From contig NMRA01000802.1 in NCBI GenBank assembly GCA_002633005.1, positions 64,001 to 102,739 of the forward strand: a stretch of DNA of 38,739 nt, read 5' to 3'. Origin of the DNA: Phoronis australis (lineage: Eukaryota > Phoronida > Phoronidae). A program made the translations under genes and the position numbers. Positions 30,991 through 38,739 of the stretch are shown here, piece by piece. The stretch's first letter is position 1. Every line of letters starts with the position of its first letter. The notes below the pieces were generated by a model. It worked only from the letters and a program-made list of their open reading frames with translations. It ran no database searches and was not told the DNA's origin.

Positions 30991-31240
30991 GAAATCCTTG
31001 TGGATAATTTGCCTACTAAAAGTTATCACCGAACATATATTGAAAACCGGAAACCCAAGACGTTCAGACCTATCTGTTAATCAGCTGTCCCTTTTGATCC
31101 CTTGTGTTTAAGTCAAACTCAGTTTTTCTTGTCCTTTTTGTCACCACATTGTAACGTTGATAGTTATTTAGTGTAGACTGTGAACAACCTACCAGTATCA
31201 TCTAAAGCATCAAATGTAATAAAAGCAGGTTTTGTTTCAG

Positions 31241-31341
31241 GTCCAAGAGAGCTTTGATATTGTGCCTGGTTGTGACAGTTGTCATCCTCTACCTGTTTTC
31301 ATCCTACCTGAAGGGTGGAACTCCTAAATTTCTAAACAGAG
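31241..31341 (+). CDS. Type II membrane protein gene, signal-anchor exon
   Basis: Acceptor TTTTGTTTCAG, donor GAG|GTAAAG. Its first base completes a codon from the previous exon. It encodes the membrane helix followed by KGGTPKFLNR. Confidence 0.7.
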
Positions 31342-34300
31342 GTAAAGTATGTTATTGTCTCAGCTTTGTTGATTAAAAGCTAATTGATGTTATTGTTAAT
31401 GATATCAGTTAAATCTTTCTAGTGTGCCAACTGTAGCTTGGTTGTAACCAAACACTCTGATTGGGATTTCTTACAGTTTGGAGGTGGAGTTCCAGTAAAC
31501 TGGACATATATCTGAAAGGATATGATAGCATACCTAAAGAACACTGTTTTTATTAATGATGAATTGTTTGACATTTTCAGGCCTTGCAAGATGCATGAAG
31601 GACAGGTTGTATTTGTTTGAGAACCAAATACAACAAAGTGATGCTCTCATCTCAAGACATCCTCCTGAAGACGGACATAGGTTCTATCTGCCATATGTAG
31701 GTGAGTACAGATACAGCACACATCACGAATTTTTGGCCGACCGGTCGAAAATTGGTCGACGACCGGCCGTCGACCGGTCGTCTAGCCGACCAGCAGCCGA
31801 CCAACAACGGTCGGCTAGGAGCCGTCTACTGAGTCGCCTCTGTGGTCGGCACTTGGGTCGGCTAAGTGGTCGCCTAGCGTAGACGACCAATTCGGATTAA
31901 GCGTGTCCTTGGTCTGCAATTACCATTTTATGACTTAACGGGTGAACTTTGGCCAAACAAACATTTTACTGTTCGCTGTTCGTTCACCACTGGCAACTCA
32001 GGTCTTGACATCGGTTTATAAACTTTTGTTCAACTATTGAAAGGAAATAAAATCGAATCAACCTACAAATACGAAGTGCGTGACATTACACCAGCCTAAA
32101 ACTTTATGTTGAATTAATGACGGCGTAGTAAAATCAAACGTTAAGTGATATCGCGGAAGCATAATTTCTAAATTTAGATATGAGACTTTTTATACAGAAC
32201 ATTTTGCACAAAAACAAGCACGAAATTTGAAATTTACAGTAAAACTGCATAACAATCAGAATACAACACTCAATACACGACCTCAAGTGTTTTCATGCAG
32301 CGGAATGCTCAACAAGCATCACGCATTTGCGCTCATCCGTTATTGCTCTTGATGATCACTTCATCACGCTGTATATTGCGATTTACCACAGATAATTATT
32401 GCTTATTTCTGTATAATTTCTTAATATGTTGGTACAGCAATAGAACCCAATTTTATTTTAGAAACAACATAAACAATGGTTTGAACATAGCGCCGATATT
32501 AAAGCATGGGCGCATGAAAACGGAAGACTGATCGGTTTATAGTGTCATCCATCATCCATCATCATTCAGAAATTGTTGTCACTTTCGCAGTAAAACATCT
32601 TTTCGAAACTAGAGCCTTCCTATGTAGCCAGCTAGTTGCATGAAGACTATTTTCAAAATACAGCAAGGTGCCACTGCTTATTGAGACCAAACAGACCTCG
32701 ATACTTCACACAGCCCGGATAGTTACGTTTGTCACCTCGTCGAAAAGCTTGTATCAACATGAGCTCAAGACTGGCGGGTGTGCATGCAAAATCTGGAAGT
32801 CAATTGGCATTCAAGTTGCCCGTTACGGCCGTTTAAGTGAGAAACATCCGACGTCATCTTCTTGCGTAATTCTCTGCCTTTTTAACGAAAAAACGTATAT
32901 CGTCGTTTTGAAAAAAGTTCATTGTGACACGCGCCACTTCCAAAATGTTTTCAACATCTCCCATTAGATGATGAACACATCTCAGCAAAATTTGTTCTAA
33001 AATTCGGTTCACTGATATCAAAATTCCAAAAACATATAATGAAGTGAAACCAATTCTGATCATTTGTTGTGACGTTTACGTAACCTCGAGGGAGAACGTT
33101 TGATTGAAGAATCTGGGAAAAAGAAACTGGCTAAAAGGTGACGCAATATTTCATTGGGGCGAAAGTCGACGCATAAGATCACAACATAACTTTAGCAGCA
33201 GAATAATTGTAGAAAACCATTTTTTGCAACGCTGGTAAATAATTTAGTTTACTCTAGGAAGATTTTATTCGGTCAGTTTTTACCCACAATGGCGCAAATT
33301 TGTATATTTAATTTAGTAAACAGCTTCGCACCAAGGCTACAGCCTTCCGAGCCCTTTCGCGTAAGAACACAATACTTGGCGTTTCGCGTATACTCCAAGG
33401 GGTAAAACTTTGAAAATAATATTTTCGGGGTAACCTGGTACATGTAATCCTAAAAAAAGTACTCTGTGTTTTAATGTAGAGCGTAAAATGATTAACCCAT
33501 TGATTCAAAAAGAACACTCTCGCAAACGAAAACGCACACAATTTTCAGCTATATTACACTGGTTAAAAACAACTTCTATAAGTTTATTGCATCGGATTCT
33601 AGTGATCACAGGGCAAGTCAAAACTCTTAAAGGGGCGCAATTTCAAACCTTTGGCATGAATCAGTGATATAAAAATGGAAATACATGTAGACCGACTTTA
33701 GTTCATCAGCAATCTAGACACAACAGTTACAGACACTCACTGCGTTTGTTAACGTCTTGTGGCAATGATAAAAATAATTTTTTCTACTATGATTGATAAC
33801 AAGTTTTACTCTGATGAGGTATGGTGCAATATGCACGTCTGATATGCAGAGTCAGCAGTTGCAAAAATATTTACTGGGTTTAATGAGTCCGTTTGTTATG
33901 AACCACTGCAAAAGTATAATTACTAATTGTACATTCGAAGCACGTCTCATTAGAGTAAAAACATACACATGCTTGATGATCCTGGGAGTACCTCTTTTAC
34001 AGGCATGAATGAAGATATATAGTTGTTAAGCCATAGAGGATAATAGCGCTTAGATAATATCACACTGAGCCATGTACACCAGGCATATACAAAGGATACA
34101 GTATTTCAAGAGAAGCCTCAACTACTCATTTTTCTTAGTCATAACTACTCATTTTTCATAGTATTACTAAATCACGAACACCTAGATTTATATTAGAAGT
34201 TACATACATGTAGTACGATGCTACACATCCTGCTCTCTCCCCCATTTATGGGAGGCCTAATTTGAAACATTTAACGACATATCTTTTCTATGCATGATTA

Positions 34301-37300
34301 AAACCAAGCAAAACATGCAAACTCTCCAGGACCAAAAATAAATATCTCAAAACCAGACATTTTTCTTAAGCAGGAATTAAAACAATCCAATACATTGAGA
34401 TTGTTTTCACACAGAAGACCATAGGGCAAATAAAGACCAAATTCACCACGTCAAGACTGAAAATTTATCACATCAGCACCTATAATTTATCAAGTGAGGA
34501 CCAAAAATTCTTCACTTCAGGATCAAAATAAAATACGACCGAACTGAAAATTTAATAAGTCAGGTTCAAAAACTTACCATGTCAGTAACTTTCACGCCAG
34601 AACACCACGTCACCATCCCCAAGCATTGATCTTTCAAAGTGATACTGTCCGTACTATACTAAACAAGGGCTATATATTCAACCTCTCGCCGACAACAGAT
34701 ATATTATCTTCGAAATGCGGTTGAATTTCTTTCGTCTAATCCACGTTTTACAATAGATGCCAATGTATAGGTACACACTGGATTGTCATCATTGCATAAT
34801 GGGTGATCACGTAGTCTCCGGGCATGAAAACAATTCTCTCCGGGCGTGATAAGTTTTCTAACGCAATAAATCCTGGTTGCCAATTGTTTTTGATTCTACA
34901 GAGATTTCAATTCCTGAATAGAAAATGTGTGTTCTGGATTTTTCCGCTTCAGCTTTCCATTCAGGTAACTAGTGCACAGCACAGTGTTTTTACTATCCCG
35001 TGCGGCTCCACTGCAACGAATCACTTCTGGTACAATCTTTCGTAAACGACGTTCGTATTTTGCACATTTCTTCGGGGTAACAGTTTTCCAAGAGCTATAT
35101 ATTCATTGGACAAGTTTCTGTTTGGTAATCGGTTTTATTTTCTGTCTCAGGTAGTCCTTGAGCTCATGCTCTGAATGTTTTGAAAACGCAACTCTTTATT
35201 TACGCAGATACGTTTTCCTGCCCGTGGGCACCGACTCGCTGAATTCACCAACCAAACATTTATTTTTGAAAATGCACTCAAAAGTGTAGTTAAAACACCG
35301 TGTTGATCATAGTCGTCAGTGCAGAAAAGCGAAATGAACAAATTTGTACACACTGCTCAAAGCACTTTTGTGGACATACGGAAACGCCAACGTCTCTGTC
35401 TTACAACTCTGCGTGTGCTTGGCATTTCTGATCAAAGCGCTCTCATGCTGGAAACTTTATTAAGACTGAGCACCGTTTCAAAAAATTGTATTTTTTCTTA
35501 CAGCTGAGCACAGAATTATTATGCGATTTTAGGACTGAAACGGAACCAAATCTCGAGTGGTGACTCATTAGAATGTGCAAAATTCGGGGAGGGGGGTGGC
35601 TGGCAATACAAGCATGATTTTTTTATTTTCGCGCCAAACATGTAGTTACCACTTCTCATTCAGCGTCACTTACTACCTGAGGTGGCCAGATCATACATGT
35701 ACGCTATCAAGATCACCAGACGCTTTGCTTCTCAAAAGTGCACCTTTGTGTATTTTCTATCATTTTTTGCCATCGCAATCGCTTTACCAAAGTTTCACGC
35801 ACATATGCCGCGTAGAGACAAATACCTCTTCACCACGTATTCACATCTTGCCGTTCACAATTGTTTTATTTTGCATAATTTGTCAATATGTTGTTGACAG
35901 AAAATATTTATTTTTGGAACAACGTGAACGACCAACTGATAGGGGACTACGTGTATACATGTAACTGCTAGCCCAGATTTTAACGTCACCGATACACTGA
36001 AAACGGAATGCGCAAGGCTACTTTGCTGTAGCCTCAACAGTGGTGATGTCACCGTCTTAGTTCGTGGAAATCGTAACCATAATATGATTTCGAAGTTAGA
36101 GCCATCGAAGTCCGTGGGTTTAGGGCATACTGGACCGTGAATTTCGCGTCTGTACTGCAAGGGTCAATACTATGAAAATAAAATCCCTGGAGTGAGAGCT
36201 TTTCGCGGTGTAAGAACTCACTCACTAATCCATCATCATGGGCGCGTGACAGGAGACCGGTGACTAACTTAAAAAACGCAAAAAGATACAGTTTGGCGTT
36301 ACACAAACAACTTGAAATCAACTGCGGGCGAAGACTACTAAAATAGCTGCGTTTACAAAATGACTACAGCGTTGTATTGACCGGGAAGCAACCGATCTAA
36401 TACATCTTGTTAACGTCACGAGTCAAATTAAAGATCAAATGTAAAGAAAACTTTCACGTTTTTCATCCAAAACTTGTTGCATTGTCCATAATCCAGTGTT
36501 TACTATTACCGCTTGCCTTCAACCTTCGAATTACATGTAGTGGTATTACCCAACCGACGTGAACTCATGTAACCGAGACAGTAAAACTAGGTTAATTTAT
36601 TTGACCCTGTGCTAAGACGAATATGCGTCGACACGCAAAGTGGTATCAGCCTGACAACCTATTACGCAACTGCTACTCTAGCCTAAAAATAGCAGCCGAC
36701 CAGCTGGTCGGCTGATGGCCGGTCGGCTGAAGGGTCGGCTGAAGGGTCGGCTGGGGAGTCGCCTTATGAGTCGGCACTGCGGGCGGCTGCCGGTCGGCTA
36801 ATTTTTAGCCGACCGGTCGGCAAATTAGCCGACCGGTCGACGGCTAGTCGTCGACCAATTTCCGACCGGGCGGCCAAAAATTCGTGATGTGTGCTGTATA
36901 ATGAGGCTGATTTGGACAACTGGGCATCAACCTGGAAGCACGTTATTTGTACTGCTGCCAGGTGTCTGGTAACAGATTCCAGGGCAGTTGTGAGAATCAC
37001 ATTTTGTTTTATGTCAGTCCATATTTTGCATAGGCAATACTTAATGACTGGCTTGAACCAAAAGTTATGAGACCTGTTTTTTTTATCAAATTGAAAGCTT
37101 TGAGATGGTAAATGGTAAACAAAATTGCAGGATTGGTTTCATAAAATGTTGTTTTAGAACAAATTGTACTTCTTGGGGTTTAAGATAAACATGGCATTAT
37201 GATGTGGCCCAATTCACAACAGGTCATAAAAAGTCAAAACTCAAGTTCTACCGGTTTTCTAACCGAGATAAAATCTATAGCTTTGAGGATATTGGATTAA

Positions 37301-38159
37301 ATACACAGACTAGTCAGTGAGGTCTGATGTAATCATTAACTATGAAATTACAATCTATTCTGCTATTTTTCAGTGTCCATAATTGAATAGACTCTTCAAA
37401 TTTAAGAAAGTATTTGAGAATGAGTTAAAAGAACGTCTGGCTTTTCATCTTCTCCTCAGTGAAAGAACTATTTGCCATTCACTGTCATCAGTCATATTCG
37501 TAATTTCAAGCCAGATACCGCACTTTGGTGACAGAAGTAATTTTTAATTTTATTCTGGAGTGAACATAGTTTACTGTAGCAAGTCAGGCCTGAGAGGTTA
37601 TCAATGAATGCTATTTGGTCTGTAACAAAATGCCTTAAAGCTGTGGTGAGCCCACGTTCTGTCAAAAATCTTTGATCCAGGCGACTTACCTTAAAGTTGG
37701 CTTCAATTTGCTCTTTAATCAGAAATCTCTGTTCATCTCGGTAACGAAGTTGAGATCAGCTTTATAGCGGTATTTGTATTTATGGAAAATTGGTTTTGCA
37801 GCAGATTTAAAAATAAATGGCCAATGGGGCTATTCGGAGAATTCTCCTCGCGGTGTCGCTGCTGTACTAGTGGTGATTGAATTGCGCATGCGTCGCTGTC
37901 TGCATGTAAACAACTGGTAAAAGATGGAATTTTTATCAAAATACGTCGTCGCGCTAAGCTTTATTACTGCTAATTTCCCTGGTGCAAGTCTTCGACAGGT
38001 GGCCACAAATTCCCAAAAAGACCTAAAGTTACTATATTCGTGGACAATTGCGGTCAACGGGGTCAACTAATTGACAAAAAGTGTGTGGATGCTGAAGCCC
38101 CGTGTGAGCTCTATGACTATGCACTGCAGTTCCATTCGGAGACTACACAACATTACTTG
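31241..38159 (+). CDS. Type II membrane protein, partial (three internal exons); identity unknown
   Basis: Exons 31241-31341, 31581-31700 and 37999-38159 join in phase (entering in phase 2, then 1, 1, and leaving in 0) and give about 125 residues. A short basic segment (SKR) is followed by a hydrophobic helix (ALILCLVVTVVILYLFSSYL) and then a lumenal-type region with several cysteines (ending PCELYDYALQFHSETTQHYL). This is signal-anchor architecture, as in Golgi glycosyltransferases and sulfotransferases. A fucosyltransferase-like family is one possibility but no catalytic motif is visible in this fragment. The start codon must lie in an unseen upstream exon because no in-frame Met precedes the helix. 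The 6.3 kb third intron is mostly one mobile element. Confidence 0.65.
31581..31700 (+). CDS. Type II membrane protein gene, stem exon
   Basis: Acceptor ACATTTTCAG, donor GTAG|GTGAGT. Reads GLARCMKDRLYLFENQIQQS to HRFYLPYV. The 5.2 kb element begins only 13 bp after the exon end. Confidence 0.7.
31738..31885. repeat. Left subterminal GCCGACC/GGTCGGC array
   Basis: Many copies of GGTCGGC or its inverse, plus GGTCGACGACCGGCCGTCGA, occur within 150 bp. They mirror the right subterminal array and extend the inverted repeat. Closely spaced sites of this kind are often protein-binding sites in transposons. Confidence 0.75.
32613..33345. repeat. Dispersed repeat pair, copy B, inside the 5.2 kb element
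   Basis: Direct-orientation homologue of 30205-30990. Its position inside a mobile element, with copy A 2.4 kb away outside it, suggests the element picked up or spread this sequence. An open frame that spans part of copy A is broken by stops here. Confidence 0.65.
36692..36875. repeat. Right subterminal GGTCGGCT array
   Basis: Tandem GGTCGGCTGAAG-type units with 10-12 bp spacing (36720-36760), then palindromic GCCGACCGGTCGGC. The smaller copy at 8510-8562 has the flanks but lacks this array, so the array expanded or contracted between copies. Confidence 0.8.
36899..37998. other. Intron remainder before the lumenal exon
   Basis: No gene or clear repeat. TTGCGCATGCGTCGC at about 37883-37897 resembles an NRF1 site in a locally CpG-richer stretch, which could mark a promoter, but nothing else supports that. 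Confidence 0.35.
37999..38159 (+). CDS. Type II membrane protein gene, lumenal exon
   Basis: Acceptor TCTTCGACAG, donor TTG|GTAAGT. With the preceding phase it reads GGHKFPKRPKVTIFVDNCGQ to SETTQHYL. Phase compatibility with the exon 6.3 kb upstream supports linking them. Confidence 0.65.
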
Positions 38160-38739
38160 GTAAGTTTTTTGCAATCAGTTTCTATCAACATCGTTCGGTG
38201 ATGTTATCCCCACCAGTTAAACCAACGGAATAACAGTTTTATTGAGTGGAACTAAGTGCTTCTTTTTGGAAACTCACCCGATGCCGGGTAGGCTAACAGC
38301 ACATATTCATATTGTCCTGGGTGGGGTGCGCCCAAAATAAGAGGTGTATGGTACGTGATGCACAGAAGTCAAGGGTGACTTTTTCACAGCAGTTTCTCTT
38401 CAAAACTATGCTTTTTCCAAAAAAATTCTCTAGATGAGTGAGTTTCCTTATTTTATCGTGGACCCCACCCCCAGGACCACCAGCTCAGTTATCAATTAAC
38501 ATGAATAAGCCTCAGCTTAATTCAGTAAATGTAACATTACATTGGAAAAAAATTGACACCTAGAATGAATTTTACTTGTTGAGATCAGAAGCACATTTTA
38601 AGTGTCATGAAAAATACACATTGTTAAATCACTTTTAGCCTGTTTCACATATTTTAATTCAGATATTAAATAAGACTTGGGTACAAAGGTTATTAGTTTC
38701 TACACATAAACATGAAGATGAAATGTCAAGTATGTTCTG
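38160..38739. other. Start of the next intron of the type II membrane protein gene
   Basis: It follows donor GTAAGT at 38160. I see no exon or repeat up to the window end. Confidence 0.5.

Larger units (their letters stand above)
31714..36896. mobile_element. 5.2 kb TA-flanked terminal-inverted-repeat element, apparently non-autonomous
   Basis: Both termini read CAGCACACATCACGAATTTT inward and are flanked by TA (31712-31713 and 36897-36898), matching insertion at a TA dinucleotide as in Tc1/mariner-like elements. Subterminal regions are rich in GGTCGGCT-type repeats. Frames inside are short and none resembles a transposase. It contains copy B of a dispersed repeat. A fragment of the right end occurs at 8005-8582. 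Confidence 0.8.

Noticed and set aside
35575-35964. 129-codon plus-strand open frame in the 5.2 kb element
   Set aside because: A second overlapping frame is also open here and part of the sequence recurs diverged near 32390-32476 without an open frame. It has no transposase motif.

Overview
The window is animal nuclear DNA: AT-rich, intron-rich, with GT-AG introns and many small non-autonomous mobile elements. The proteins, a complete Bardet-Biedl syndrome 2 homologue close to the vertebrate one and an intron-bearing mandelate-racemase-type enzyme, plus apparently high allelic divergence, suggest a marine invertebrate. An invertebrate deuterostome such as amphioxus is my best guess; I cannot prove it from sequence alone.

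Layout. (1) 161-2966, plus strand: the last three coding exons of an enolase-superfamily dehydratase/racemase-type gene whose 5' part lies outside the window. (2) 5484-25795, minus strand: the complete coding region of BBS2 in 22 exons. I spliced it by hand; it gives an unbroken 720-codon frame with every junction in phase. It is tail-to-tail with gene 1. (3) 31241-38159, plus strand: three consecutive internal exons of an unidentified type II membrane protein, head-to-head with BBS2. Its ends lie outside what I can resolve.

The rest is mostly repeats. Two copies of a 1.5-1.7 kb element (about 686-2212 and 12197-13864) carry same-strand arrays resembling the CTCF core motif. A 5.2 kb TA-flanked inverted-repeat element (31714-36896) fills an intron of gene 3, and a right-end fragment of the same family (8005-8582) lies in a BBS2 intron. 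Between the BBS2 start and gene 3 is a cluster of foldback elements and a miniature LTR retrotransposon (28572-29155) whose LTRs contain a tRNA-like segment.

Most notable points. BBS2 exon 5 is followed by tandem copies of itself; one is intact, 63 bp, in phase, and separated by only 21 bp, which is the geometry of mutually exclusive exons. BBS2 exon 20 is present twice in 906-bp near-identical blocks separated by an N and a TE end. The empty and filled TA sites on the two blocks suggest two alleles joined in series by assembly rather than a real duplication. No prokaryotic-type system, CRISPR array, rRNA or functional tRNA gene was seen.
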